A DNA stretch of 64,000 nucleotides from Methanocella_A sp049676595 (lineage in GTDB: Archaea; Halobacteriota; Methanocellia; Methanocellales; Methanocellaceae): the NCBI RefSeq assembly GCF_049676595.1, contig NZ_CP187259.1:620001-684000 (forward strand), given 5' to 3'. The translations under genes were made by a program, and so were the position numbers. Shown here in pieces: positions 26,902-35,622 of the stretch (positions are counted from its first letter, which is position 1; each line of letters starts with the position of its first letter). Below the pieces are notes generated by a model. It searched no databases. It was not told the DNA's origin and worked only from the letters and a program-made list of their open reading frames with translations.

Positions 26902-27279
26902 ATGAAGTCCGCCAGCGCCGGCATCACGGGCAGAAACCTGACCGCTCTCAGCGACCGGCTGGCCAGAAGGCTGCCGGGCTCTCTCCGCTACGCTTTCGGC
27001 CAGGTCCACGTAGTCGTGGCTGAAAACTCCGGCGAGTCTGCCAGCTCAGGGCTGATGACCGTGCTCCTGCTGGACCTCGCCATGCCTGGCCAGTGCGTGG
27101 TGGACATCATCACCGGGGGCTGCGGCCGGGCGCCATCCGATGCCACAACGGACCCCGAATCCGATACCATCAGGCATGTGATCGATCTTCTGCAGGACAT
27201 CTGCACTGCCGAAGGCTGGAAGTTCAGCGAGGGAGAGCCCCCAGAGCTGGACGAGGACCTGATCGGGTGCGATGATTGA
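26902..27279 (+). CDS. Conserved-looking soluble protein of unknown function
   Basis: 125 aa, no membrane segment. Contains a compact core (LRYAFGQVHVVVAEN, GLMTVLLLDLAMPGQCVVDII) and an acidic C-terminus (EGEPPELDEDLIGCDD). Codon use and GC at third positions are like the neighbours and unlike a chance ORF; the overlapping minus-strand frames have no comparable composition. I do not recognise a family. It stands alone between a membrane protein gene and a palindromic repeat. Confidence 0.55.
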   Translation: MKSASAGITGRNLTALSDRLARRLPGSLRYAFGQVHVVVAENSGESASSGLMTVLLLDLAMPGQCVVDIITGGCGRAPSDATTDPESDTIRHVIDLLQDICTAEGWKFSEGEPPELDEDLIGCDD

Positions 27280-27368
27280 GCAGCTGCCAGACTGTTTACA
27301 AGTTTCAAGAATGACTCCTGGATGAAAATGGTTTTTCAAGTAGGGGGATGAAAAATCTGGGGCAGAGA

Positions 27369-27475
27369 AAACGCCAAACCGCCAAAGACGATGCGACCGA
27401 TGGTCGCATCCTTCGCTAAAACGCCATACGTTTAAGCGATTGGCGGTTTGGCGTAATTTGGCGTTTTGGCGTTTT
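27369..27475. repeat. Palindromic intergenic element, GCCAAACCGCC family
   Basis: About 107 nt. The left arm AAACGCCAAACCGCCAAAG is mirrored by GGCGGTTTGGCGT at 27442-27454 and further GGCGTTTTGGCGTTTT words on the right. A separate inner hairpin GATGCGACC-GAT-GGTCGCATC is at 27390-27410. It fills the convergent gap between the gene at 26902 and the AlkZ-like gene. Only one copy was seen here. Confidence 0.6.
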
Positions 27476-27519
27476 ATCCCCGTCCAGACGTACTTCATGT
27501 GATGATTTTTTATAGGGCT

Positions 27520-28743
27520 TTACGCTCTTCGCGCCAGCTCAACGCTGGCCATGGCGCAGCTCTTAAACCGGGCAATGGCCGCAGCTTCCGCCTCGATCTC
27601 CTCCACGGCCCCCGGTGACAGGCTTTCGATGAGCTCGACTGTCAGGGCCAGCTGTTTGCCTTTCTTCCGGCTCCGCCAGGTGCCGGCGAACTGCCCGTCG
27701 GCGATGACTGCGCCCGGGTTGCCCGTCGGCCTCCAGATGTCGCGTTGCATCTTCTTATCCGGGACGAGCGTCGCCCTGTCCCGCAGCTGCAGGTACGGGT
27801 CGTGCGGAGGCAGCAAACGGACGCCCTCCGATGCCGGTGGCTTTGCGAGAAGGGGGATGTCAGTACTGAGCAGCCAGGCTCTTCTTCCCTCGAACACAAC
27901 TTCTGTCAGCTCCCTCTCTACCAGCTTCCATGTCCCGGCCGCCTGGGCAGGCGAGATGCCGGCCCACTCTGCATAGTGACCTGCTGTGGACGGGCCGTAG
28001 CAGTGCAGGTAGCGCCTGACCAGATCTGCGGCAACCAATGCTCGATCGGCCTCGGGCAGCGGCGCTCCCAGCCACCGATCAGTGCGGAGGAAGGTCGCTA
28101 CGTCGTCGTGCCGGGGGGCATAGCAGAACAGGCCCTGCAGGGAAATTGCGTAGAACGCAAACCGCACGACCGACTCGCCGAGGCTCTGCCCTGGGGCATA
28201 CCAGGATTCCGACTGCCAGGCCTGTTGCTGCTCCTGTGTCAGCCTGTCAAGCAGCAGTTCTGCTACCTCTACGCCCATCTGGTCCTTGGTCATCTCCCTG
28301 CCATCCAGCACCTCGTACAGCGCGGCAGATGCGAGGCTGACAACACCCGTAACGCTGATCCCGATGCGATCTAAAGCCTGCCCGACGCCCTGGATGAAAA
28401 AGCATAGGGATTCCTCGTCGTCGGGTAGCAGTCCGGCAGTAAAAGCCCCGGCATCAGCTGTCGGAAAGATGTACGGCGCCCCGCGCAGGCTCATCATCTG
28501 CAGCAGAGTCTTATCGACTGCGAGAGCCCGGTCGAGGTCTCCCGGAGAGAAACCATCCACACGGGCATGTAACGAAAGGGCTGCCGACCCCGGCGGGCTG
28601 TTCTGGATGCCACAAGTACCAGCAGCCTTTAGCAGAGAGCCGGGCGGAAGCCGCCTCGAAAGATTATGGCCGGCCAGGCGGAAAGCTAAGGCCTGGTCAC
28701 GGGTGACCGATAGTAGATCGGATGTCGGCGCACGCCTGGTCAT
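27520..28743 (-). CDS. Winged-helix AlkZ/YcaQ-like protein (HTH_42 family)
   Basis: 407 aa. The order LARGE alpha-helical N-terminus with SLRGAPYIFPTAD, a central winged-helix region with RRYLHCYGPSTAGHYAEWAG, and a beta-rich end with LLPPHDPYLQLRDR and RPTGNPGAVIADGQFAGTW fits the AlkZ-like family. Characterised members (AlkZ, YcaQ) are DNA glycosylases that excise bulky or crosslinked bases, using a Q-x-Q or H-x-Q motif. I do not see that motif clearly, so catalytic activity is uncertain. Monocistronic; the upstream 300 nt are AT rich without an ORF. Confidence 0.78.
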   Translation of the reverse strand: MTRRAPTSDLLSVTRDQALAFRLAGHNLSRRLPPGSLLKAAGTCGIQNSPPGSAALSLHARVDGFSPGDLDRALAVDKTLLQMMSLRGAPYIFPTADAGAFTAGLLPDDEESLCFFIQGVGQALDRIGISVTGVVSLASAALYEVLDGREMTKDQMGVEVAELLLDRLTQEQQQAWQSESWYAPGQSLGESVVRFAFYAISLQGLFCYAPRHDDVATFLRTDRWLGAPLPEADRALVAADLVRRYLHCYGPSTAGHYAEWAGISPAQAAGTWKLVERELTEVVFEGRRAWLLSTDIPLLAKPPASEGVRLLPPHDPYLQLRDRATLVPDKKMQRDIWRPTGNPGAVIADGQFAGTWRSRKKGKQLALTVELIESLSPGAVEEIEAEAAAIARFKSCAMASVELARRA

Positions 28744-28967
28744 TACCTGTACTATCTTTATCAGCCCTTAGATACCTGCCGGTGCGGTCAGGCGGATATA
28801 TGGTTGGATAGCAACTGACTGTAAATATGGTTTTTACGTGGAAAAACTAAATTATATTTGGATTATTTTTAACTTTAAATCATTGTTTCTACTATCTTGC
28901 ACCGGCAGACGTCTGCATAATATTTTCAGATTAGTTAGTTTGTATAAATGGTAATCAAATCAAAAGA

Positions 28968-28977
28968 CTTATAAATT
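28968..28977 (+). promoter_or_regulatory. TATA box upstream of the C-anchored protein gene
   Basis: CTTATAAATT, 71-80 nt before the chosen ATG at 29048, inside a very AT-rich 28800-28990 stretch that otherwise has no ORF. Between box and gene lies a GC-rich inverted repeat (CCCGGCCGGGCGCCGGG) that could form a hairpin in the 5' leader. Confidence 0.4.
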
Positions 28978-29047
28978 TGTAATTACAATTGCTTAATAGG
29001 CATGTGATCACCCGGCCGGGCGCCGGGTAATGATGGGAGAGCTTTCG

Positions 29048-29503
29048 ATGGCAGACTATGCTGAAGCGCTTAAGACCTTTAATGAGACTGTGGCCAACCT
29101 GAACCAGATCGCCGACGTGCAGCGCATGAGCACGATCAGCGAGCTCAACGCCATCCAGGCGCAGTCGATGGATCCTTCGGACATGGAAGCGTATAACATG
29201 ACGATGTACGGGGTGAACCAGATCCACGGGGTCAAGACGCACATCGTGAGCACAGTCGGGGACGTGAACAACTACAACCTGCCGGTAGATCCGACTCCAG
29301 TAGCCACCTCGGTGCCCTACGTGACTGAGCACACCTCCATCTCATCCTCAATAGTCTCCTTAACCGGCGGCGGCTCAGAACACATCTTCTCCCACTTCCT
29401 CGCCGACCCTGCCAGTATTCTACCTACGGAGAACCCCGCACTCTGGCTTATCTACGGCGCCTTCGGGCTGATCCTGGGCAAGTTCCTGATCTTGAGGAGA
29501 TGA
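29048..29503 (+). CDS. C-terminally membrane-anchored protein of unknown function
   Basis: 151 aa from ATG 29048, with GGGAG eight bases upstream; 29030 is an alternative. A helical N-terminal half (ADYAEALKTFNETVANLNQI) is followed by a Met-rich and Ser/Thr-rich middle and a single C-terminal helix (ALWLIYGAFGLILGKFLIL) ending RR. This tail-anchor layout has no signal peptide. No known family recognised. It is convergent with the AlkD-like gene. Confidence 0.6.
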   Translation: MADYAEALKTFNETVANLNQIADVQRMSTISELNAIQAQSMDPSDMEAYNMTMYGVNQIHGVKTHIVSTVGDVNNYNLPVDPTPVATSVPYVTEHTSISSSIVSLTGGGSEHIFSHFLADPASILPTENPALWLIYGAFGLILGKFLILRR

Positions 29504-29527
29504 CTTCAGGCATCAGCGTCATACTAA

Positions 29528-30253
29528 TCAGGATTTCTTCAACGCCCACTTTTCAAGCCGCTGCTGCACCGCTTCGCCTTCCAGCTCTTTCAGCGCATCC
29601 CTGGCTATCCACCGGGCACTCGAAAGATCCGACCCGAGCATCTCCCTCGAGACGGCAATTGCTTCTTTGTTCAGCGTAGTATTCCTCTTCCCGATCTGCC
29701 GCAGCGCCCAGTTCGCCGCCTTCTTGACCATGTTACGGCCGTCGACGGACTCTCTGACTATCACGGGGAAGAACTGCCTGAACTTCCCGTCCGGCGCCTT
29801 CTTGTCGTGCAGCGCCAGCGATGCTATCAGCGCAAACGCCGTCCGTTTCACGAACTCCCGCTCGTCCCGGGACCACTCGAAGCACTTCTCATAGGCAAGC
29901 GAAGTCCGGTGAAACAGTTTCAGGCAGCACTGGTCGCACATGTCCCAGGAGTAGAAGTCCGCACTCCAGCGGTCCATCTGCTCACCGGTAACCAGCGCAG
30001 GATCGTCGATGATGGGCGCAATCAGCCGTGCCTCGTGGATCCCCGTGTCCCAGAGCTCCAGGGCGAGGGTATGATCGGTGCCTATCCTGCCGGCGATCTC
30101 GTTGATGTGGGAAGTCGATACCCCGAGCGCACGGTCTGTGACAATGCCGTACCGGGGCATGCCGGCGATGATCGCGGGGTCGGAGAACGAGCGCAGCAGG
30201 CTGACTATGTCTTCGCAGGTTAGCTTCTCGGGATTCAGGCGCTTCGAGGGCAT
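29528..30253 (-). CDS. AlkD-like DNA alkylation repair protein
   Basis: 241 aa, the usual size for AlkC/AlkD HEAT-repeat glycosylases. The Trp-rich segment MDRWSADFYSWDMCDQCC and the later NMVKKAANWALRQIGKRN are typical of the family, which removes positively charged alkylated bases. The N-terminal IVSLLRSFSDPAIIAGMPRYGI also fits. It is separated from the AlkZ-like gene by one unrelated ORF and is convergent with it, so there is no evident operon. The GNAT gene runs divergently about 100 nt away. Confidence 0.85.
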   Translation of the reverse strand: MPSKRLNPEKLTCEDIVSLLRSFSDPAIIAGMPRYGIVTDRALGVSTSHINEIAGRIGTDHTLALELWDTGIHEARLIAPIIDDPALVTGEQMDRWSADFYSWDMCDQCCLKLFHRTSLAYEKCFEWSRDEREFVKRTAFALIASLALHDKKAPDGKFRQFFPVIVRESVDGRNMVKKAANWALRQIGKRNTTLNKEAIAVSREMLGSDLSSARWIARDALKELEGEAVQQRLEKWALKKS

Positions 30254-30352
30254 AATGTCCCATGGGTGTGGGTGATGATAAGCCTGTGCAGAGGCGACTG
30301 AAAGTAACCGGACAGGTAATTTTTATTAGCCGGGCCATCAGGATATAAGCAG

Positions 30353-30823
30353 ATGACAGACATCCGGTTTTCCAGCGTCACCCAGTGCCCTGACCTGCAC
30401 GACCAGATCGCCACCTGGCTCTGGGGCTTCTGGGGCAACCCACATAATTATCAGTTCTACCGCAGCCTGGTGGTGCACGCCAGGGACGACGATTTTCCGC
30501 TGATCTATGTGGCCTTTATCGGCGACACACCCGTCGGCACAGTCGCTCTATGGCGGGCTGACCTGCTCTCGAGGCAGGATCTCTTCCCGTGGATGGCCGA
30601 CCTCTACGTGCCACCGGAGCACAGGTCGAAAGGTATCGGCTCCGCACTGCAGGAGTACGCTTTAACCAGGGCAAAGGAGCTTGGCTATACTGCGTTGTAC
30701 CTGTACACGCCTCTGTCTGGCTATTACGAGAAGACCGGCTGGGAATACGTGTGCGACGAAGTCGATAAAGAAGGGGAGAAAGTGCGGGTGTATAAAAAAG
30801 CAACAGGCTGTCACTTCGGCTGA
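30353..30823 (+). CDS. GNAT-family N-acetyltransferase
   Basis: 156 aa. The acetyl-CoA-binding motif appears as LYVPPEHRSKGIGSALQEYA (R-x-x-G-I-G-S-x-L), preceded by the strand VAFIGDTPVGTVALW and followed by YTALYLYTPLSGYYEKTGW, the typical C-terminal part of the fold. Substrate cannot be told; the family covers antibiotics, amines and protein N-termini. It is a single-gene unit. A TATA-like element lies in the 100 nt shared with the divergent AlkD-like gene. Confidence 0.9.
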   Translation: MTDIRFSSVTQCPDLHDQIATWLWGFWGNPHNYQFYRSLVVHARDDDFPLIYVAFIGDTPVGTVALWRADLLSRQDLFPWMADLYVPPEHRSKGIGSALQEYALTRAKELGYTALYLYTPLSGYYEKTGWEYVCDEVDKEGEKVRVYKKATGCHFG

Positions 30824-31059
30824 GGCGCGCACAGTTAAGGCGGCCTTCGACTGCAGTTACGCGCCGGTACGTGGGGCAGGCTGACAATTCCCCAACCTGC
30901 CCCGCTGACCTTGTCCGCCTATTTACGCTCTTATTTTTTCCCCTATCCATCCGCCGACCGTGGCGGTCAGGTTGTCCTCGTCGAGCTGGAATAGCTCTAA
31001 TACTAATTACCGCCCTTACTAGAAGATAACGATCAATTACCGGGTGATGGTGAATCAAC

Positions 31060-32805
31060 ATGACAGGGGCTCTTAGTGGTATCGATAAGTGGTGCGTATC
31101 AGTAGTGCTCATTCTCGTCATCGCATGCATGCTTATTATTTCATGTCAGTCAGCGCTGGCGGCATCCAATGGCTTTCCCAGGGTATCTGCCCTCCCGGCG
31201 CTGAGTCCGACTGTGACTCCCACGCCAGTCACGCTGAACCCCGCCCTGTCTTCAGGCGTGATGCCCCGGGCTACAGTGGATCCGGCTATCATCGGCAACG
31301 TGATCAACTCGTACTATACCAGATCGCCTCTGTTGTACGTAGTGGGCAATAACACCGTTTCCGTCATCGAAGTCAACACGAACAAGGTTATCGACGTCAT
31401 CTATTTCAACCCGGATATCGTGCTGGCGGACGCCGCGGTGAACGGGGACTATACGAGGCTGTATGTCTTGTACTATAATAACACGGAATGGGAGGCCAGC
31501 CCGGAATACGAATACATGCACTCAGCACCTGATTACTACATCGATACTATCGACCTCTCGGATAAGCAGGTCGTCGCCTCTACGAGGCAGAAAGGTAACG
31601 GCCGGTATGCTCTCTATGGTGATCCGGTTGAGGTGCTGCTGTCTAAAGACGGCAATTACCTGTACGTGATGTTCGTCCATTACGGGCTCGGCCAGCCCGA
31701 AAGCTGGCTTTACCGGTACGACACAGCCGCTAACGCATATACCGCTGCAGTCCATGACCTCAATGCAGACAGGAGTCTCGTCTGGGTCACCGACATGGAG
31801 CTGGGCGATGACGGGTACCTGTACATCGCGGACCGGCAGGGGCATGCAGTCTATCGCATTACGGAGCCTGCCCTGGACAAGTTTTACCGGTACTTCCTCT
31901 GGGACTATCACTCGAAGGAAAAGCTGCTCTGGGGCCTCGATGTGAACCCTAAGACCGGGCGCATCTTCATCGCGGATACTGACAACGAGCATAAAGCGCT
32001 GAAGTCAGTCACCACCGTCGATATGGCCGCCTTCGACTGGTCCAGCTGGGCCGGCATCTCGTCCTTCGGGACGACCAGCGCCCCCAGCCTGGTGACGCTG
32101 TCGCCGGGCGGGGGCGTGCTATACGTGCTCGAGCCAACCGCCAAAATGGTAGAGGCGTTCTCTGCGCCTGCTTACAAAACGGCAGGTAGCTACAGCACCG
32201 GCAACCTCCCGGCCGACATCGCGCTGAGCCCGGACGGCTCCCGGCTGTACGTGTCGAATACCGGCGACAATACTGTCACGGCCATCGATTTGACCACGGG
32301 CACCCCCTTTGCCGGATCGCCGATCAAGGCCGGAAACCGCCCGTCAGGGCTCATGATGGGCGTGCAGCCGCAGGGTAACATCAGCATCAACAACTCCGAG
32401 CTGCGCTCCCGCATCTCGACCAACCTCAAAGCTAACACCCGGCTGGTTAATGTACTGCCGAAGAGCACTGGTAACGCCAGTAACGGCAGTATGAGCGGGG
32501 GCATGGTGCTAATCGACCCTGACAGGGGGACGTTTACCAGAGTCGTCCTCACAGATATGACCCCACAGGCCAATGCCTCCGACATAGAGCCAGCGTCGAC
32601 CGTTACTCCGACGCCCGGAGCCACTCCTCCGGGGGATAACAAAACCGGCCCGGAAAACCAGCAGCAGGCCACCCCTGCCACAACGATGGCAACACCTACC
32701 GGATCGGCCACGCCCCCGGGAGCCTCGGCGGTGCCGGGGTTCGGGTGGATCATGGCGATATCCGGGATCACAGTAGTGGCGCTTATCGGCCTGCGAAGAA
32801 GCTAA
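31060..32805 (+). CDS. Secreted YncE-like beta-propeller with PGF-CTERM anchor
   Basis: 581 aa. A signal peptide ends near SALAAS (residue 35). Beta-propeller repeats of the YncE/YVTN type follow (LYVVGNNTVSVIEVNTNKVI, LYIADRQGHAVYRI, IALSPDGSRLYVSNTGDNTV). Next is a Thr/Pro/Ala-rich linker (about 515-550), then PGFGWIMAISGITVVALIGL and RRS. PGF, a hydrophobic helix and Arg residues form the archaeal PGF-CTERM signal, cut by archaeosortase A and replaced by a lipid. The protein is therefore probably a surface-anchored glycoprotein. Its ligand is unknown. Single gene, convergent with the methyltransferase. Confidence 0.85.
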   Translation: MTGALSGIDKWCVSVVLILVIACMLIISCQSALAASNGFPRVSALPALSPTVTPTPVTLNPALSSGVMPRATVDPAIIGNVINSYYTRSPLLYVVGNNTVSVIEVNTNKVIDVIYFNPDIVLADAAVNGDYTRLYVLYYNNTEWEASPEYEYMHSAPDYYIDTIDLSDKQVVASTRQKGNGRYALYGDPVEVLLSKDGNYLYVMFVHYGLGQPESWLYRYDTAANAYTAAVHDLNADRSLVWVTDMELGDDGYLYIADRQGHAVYRITEPALDKFYRYFLWDYHSKEKLLWGLDVNPKTGRIFIADTDNEHKALKSVTTVDMAAFDWSSWAGISSFGTTSAPSLVTLSPGGGVLYVLEPTAKMVEAFSAPAYKTAGSYSTGNLPADIALSPDGSRLYVSNTGDNTVTAIDLTTGTPFAGSPIKAGNRPSGLMMGVQPQGNISINNSELRSRISTNLKANTRLVNVLPKSTGNASNGSMSGGMVLIDPDRGTFTRVVLTDMTPQANASDIEPASTVTPTPGATPPGDNKTGPENQQQATPATTMATPTGSATPPGASAVPGFGWIMAISGITVVALIGLRRS

Positions 32806-32809
32806 AAAG

Positions 32810-33631
32810 CTACAGGCTGTAATACAGAATTCTCTGCGCCTTTCTGGCCATCGAAAACAACCCCGCCAGCCTGAACGAGAGCCTGTACACCAGCCCCAGC
32901 TTATCGATGTCTTCCGAGTCGGTAAAATACCACTCTTCTTTGAGCCGGATTCCGTCCGCCCACTTTTCGATATCCTGGGCGTCATCGATGCCCCAGTAAA
33001 TGGTGGCCCCGGTCGACTTTATTGACGGGTGCTGGCTCATCCTTCTGACCGTCTGCATGCTGAACGCGTCGAAGGCCATCTCACATCCCGGGAAGGCTTC
33101 TCTGAGCTTGAGGATCAGCGCCTTGACTTCTTCAGCTTTCAGGTACATCAGCAGGCCTTCGGCGATCACGAGCACCGGGCGGCCCTGCGCCTTGACGGAA
33201 TCGACCCACTGCAGGTCGGTGACTGAGGACGGTATCAGGTGGTACCTACCGCTCTCCTCGTAGAACTTCCTCCGCAAGGCGATGACGTCGGGCATGTCCA
33301 GGTCGTACCACTCCGACTCTCCTCTGTCTACCCTGACGCACCGGCTGTCCAGGCCGCAGCCAAGGTGCAGCACGACAGCCTCCGGATTGCGGGCCAAAAA
33401 CTCTCTGGCATAGGCGTCGAGCTTTTTAGCCCTCATGCACATCATCACGTTCGTCTTCTCGGGGATCTTGAGCCTGGAGAAGTCGTATTCGACCCGGCCA
33501 AGGATCTCCTCCGCCTTGGGGTCGGAGAAAATGGAGTTATGCCGCTTACCCATGACTGCTTTAGAGTACAGCGGTATCAACAGTGTTTCCTGCGCTTCTG
33601 CCAGCCTGACCTTTTCTTTCGAGGTTACCAT
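32810..33631 (-). CDS. LCM/TcmP-like class I SAM methyltransferase
   Basis: 273 aa. The SAM-binding motif is VVLHLGCGLDSRCVRVDR, followed by WYDLDMPDVIALRR with the acidic residue for the ribose and by LVIAEGLLMYL. These features match the leucine carboxyl methyltransferase superfamily, which includes the polyketide O-methyltransferase TcmP and many uncharacterised small-molecule enzymes. The N-terminal ETLLIPLYSKAVM is typical of it. No biosynthetic partner lies nearby, so the substrate is open. It is a single gene with an AT-rich leader. Confidence 0.85.
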   Translation of the reverse strand: MVTSKEKVRLAEAQETLLIPLYSKAVMGKRHNSIFSDPKAEEILGRVEYDFSRLKIPEKTNVMMCMRAKKLDAYAREFLARNPEAVVLHLGCGLDSRCVRVDRGESEWYDLDMPDVIALRRKFYEESGRYHLIPSSVTDLQWVDSVKAQGRPVLVIAEGLLMYLKAEEVKALILKLREAFPGCEMAFDAFSMQTVRRMSQHPSIKSTGATIYWGIDDAQDIEKWADGIRLKEEWYFTDSEDIDKLGLVYRLSFRLAGLFSMARKAQRILYYSL

Positions 33632-33749
33632 TATGAGAGCTCCTGACAGCTACAATATCTGGTCGCACGTATCTGGATCAATATACTATCGGTATCAGTC
33701 TTCTAAGTCATTATTCTATCGTGGGGAACATTTTCTAGTGATCGGCTTC

Positions 33750-34118
33750 TCAGCAGCCCCGCCTGAACATGGCTTCTGCCTCCGATATCCGGGGCATCGA
33801 CCGGCGAACCCATTCTATCGCAGAGTCGTATTCCACAGGCCGTACAGTTCCCTTAGTAGCCGGCTCCTGCCTCTCTACCCACCGTCTCAGGTGCCAGAGC
33901 GCCCTGCTTTCTCCCAGCGAATAATACTTGTGGCCGTTGACCGTGCGGCTCTTGATGGCGTTCAGGTCCTCGAGCATCATCAGGTCGTAAGATACCCAGG
34001 TGCGGGGAATCCCCATAGCCTCTTTCAGGTCGCAGATGCATTTTTCGCCGTCGGAGAGGGCTTTGAATATGGCAGCGGTTATGGGGTCGGCTTTTATCGT
34101 AGTGGTCTGAGTGGTCAT
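33750..34118 (-). CDS. ArsR-like winged-helix regulator
   Basis: 122 aa from ATG 34118 (MTTQTTT); the frame is open to 34151. The helix-turn-helix (ITAAIFKALSDGEKCICDLKEAMGIPRTWVSYDLMMLEDL) has the ArsR layout with CICDL as recognition start and a beta wing NGHKYYSLGE. A Cys in the first helix region (C-I-C) could bind metal as in ArsR/SmtB. The C-terminal tail (PEYDSAIEW region, then MFRRGC) is longer than in minimal members. Target unknown, possibly its own promoter in the AT-rich 34119-34241. Confidence 0.75.
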   Translation of the reverse strand: MTTQTTTIKADPITAAIFKALSDGEKCICDLKEAMGIPRTWVSYDLMMLEDLNAIKSRTVNGHKYYSLGESRALWHLRRWVERQEPATKGTVRPVEYDSAIEWVRRSMPRISEAEAMFRRGC

Positions 34119-34241
34119 TGTGTCACCGATACCATATAGACGCAATAACATATTTAAATATTTTGATGCGTTAGTATGTGCTATATAAGATCAAGCGTCA
34201 GGGCATACGAGTAAAAAACAAGGATAGGGAAACTTTCCATC

Positions 34242-34463
34242 TCACTCTTTCTTGAAAAACCGGTCAGCCAGGCGGCGGATCTGAGATTTTTGAGACTGAG
34301 CTTTCCGAAGAGCTATGGTATCTGCGTTCACCGCCCCTGGACTTTCTCCAGCTTCGAACGCCCGGTCCCGGGCGGCGCGGTAGCACCTGAAGCAGAGCGT
34401 CACGCCTTGAAACTCCTGGTAGCTGCAGCCATCGGTTCTGCCGCAGTGTTCGCAGTAGACCAT
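34242..34463 (-). CDS. Small zinc-ribbon protein
   Basis: 73 aa. Two Cys pairs, CEHC near the N-terminus and CFRC about 20 residues later, form a likely four-Cys zinc site; the rest is helical and basic (RKAQSQKSQIRRLADRFFKKE). Such mini-proteins may bind nucleic acid or protein partners. It is a single gene upstream of the regulator at 33750 on the same strand, with a gap of about 120 nt. No family name can be given. Confidence 0.65.
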   Translation of the reverse strand: MVYCEHCGRTDGCSYQEFQGVTLCFRCYRAARDRAFEAGESPGAVNADTIALRKAQSQKSQIRRLADRFFKKE

Positions 34464-34572
34464 GTTTGAAAGTCGGACTGGTATGTGGAAATATCTAGCG
34501 ATAGAGTATTGTCGTATAGAATAAGCTATCGTAGAAGAATAGACGAAAATTTTAAAATTCAGAAAAACTTAG

Positions 34573-34647
34573 TAGCGGGGAATGGATTTGAACCATTGGT
34601 CTACGGGTTATGAGCCCGTCGGGATCTCCTGACTACCCCACCCCGCT
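34573..34647 (-). tRNA. Initiator tRNA-Met (CAU)
   Basis: 75 nt cloverleaf on the minus strand. The acceptor stem AGCGGGG pairs with CCCCGCT plus discriminator A. Anticodon arm ACGGG-CTCATAA-CCCGT gives CAU, and T arm AATGG-TTCAAAT-CCATT. The A1-U72 closing pair and the three G-C pairs in the anticodon stem mark it as initiator and not elongator. No encoded CCA and no intron. It lies between a zinc-ribbon gene and the second structured RNA. Confidence 0.95.
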
Positions 34648-34756
34648 ATCATGCAAAATCTTAGCAGCCTTATAACGCTGTTCGCCATATATATAGTTTA
34701 CTGACTGCGATGACAGACTAAGTATCATTATACTATTCTCTAATCGGACTTATCCA

Positions 34757-34983
34757 GCGGTCGACGGAGGTTTTTCGGGCTTGTCCTGCCCTCAGGCAGG
34801 ATGCGGAGATGGCCGGGTAATGGACACCTGCCGAAGGCGGTGTCGCTTAGCGCTTGCGAAGGAGGTTCGACTGGCGCTGCCGAAGGCGCAGCCAGGTCGT
34901 ACCGACGAGGGTGCGAGCGCGGCCCGGACGTCGAAGCACCCGAAAAACCGGAGTAGGGCGCCATCAGGCGACCGTCGACCCGC
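34757..34983 (+). ncRNA. Structured RNA of unknown class, copy B (about 227 nt)
   Basis: Second copy of the element at 22528. The two closing stems and the 3' hairpin (CGCC-ATCA-GGCG, 34961-34972 region) are identical to copy A, while internal stems differ but keep pairing: 34784-34790/34795-34801 (TCCTGCC with GGCAGGA), 34813-34817/34923-34927 (CCGGG with CCCGG), 34824-34828/34839-34843 (ACACC with GGTGT). A long variable arm at about 34863-34904 replaces an unrelated but also self-pairing arm in copy A. An AT-rich TATCATTATA at about 34721-34732 could be a promoter. It sits 110 nt from the initiator tRNA, read in the opposite direction. Confidence 0.75.
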
Positions 34984-35097
34984 TAGCTGGAGTAGATATG
35001 GCTTATACCGGCCCATGGAAATTAAGATTATTAAAAGAATATGCAGGCCGTACTCTCATACAGCCCTGAGATGCGCACTATACTGAAAAACGTGCGC

Positions 35098-35400
35098 TTA
35101 TTTCTTTTCCAGCTTCTTCTCTATTTCCGCCAGCAGCTGGTCATCCGTCTTACCGACAATATCGATGCCCATCTTCTTGGCCATGCCCTGAGTCCTGGTC
35201 AGCGCGATGTCTGCTCCGGGCTGAGCGGTCAGAGCGTTCTTTTCCGCATGCAGCTCCCGCTCGATGTCCTGCTGGCCTCTCTTAAATTCGCCCATGGACC
35301 GGCCCATGGACCTGGCCAGCTCCGGGAGCTTGGTCGCGCCGAAGAGCAGCACGATGGCTAGAAAGATGAGAAGTATTTCCTGAGTACCTAGCATTGCCAT
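35098..35400 (-). CDS. tatA: Twin-arginine translocase subunit TatA
   Basis: 100 aa from ATG 35400, with GGAAGG eight bases upstream. One N-terminal membrane helix (about 6-21), the conserved FGATKLPELARSMG hinge (Phe-Gly and Pro-Glu-Leu), then an amphipathic helix and a charged tail (AEIEKKLEKK). TatA forms the pore for export of folded proteins with twin-Arg signals. No tatC is adjacent in this window. Length and motifs are normal. Confidence 0.92.
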   Translation of the reverse strand: MAMLGTQEILLIFLAIVLLFGATKLPELARSMGRSMGEFKRGQQDIERELHAEKNALTAQPGADIALTRTQGMAKKMGIDIVGKTDDQLLAEIEKKLEKK

Positions 35401-35622
35401 GACGATAACCTTCCAATTACACCGGAACCTGTCCTGGTTAATCAACTACTTGTTATCCGGCATAATAAACTTTGTGCGGAACGCTATGCTATCGCCGGAC
35501 GATATATACTTTACTTCGGCGGCAGTGCACATCTGTACACCGGGCGCAAAATATTATCCTCCTAAGGACAGGCAGCTATCCTCCTTGTGCTCTCGATGAA
35601 AAACTACGCTATCTTAATTTTT

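Noticed and set aside
27046..27498. 150-aa minus-strand ORF
   Set aside because: Covers the GCCAAACCGCC palindrome and overlaps the more convincing plus-strand gene at 26902; no recognisable protein features.
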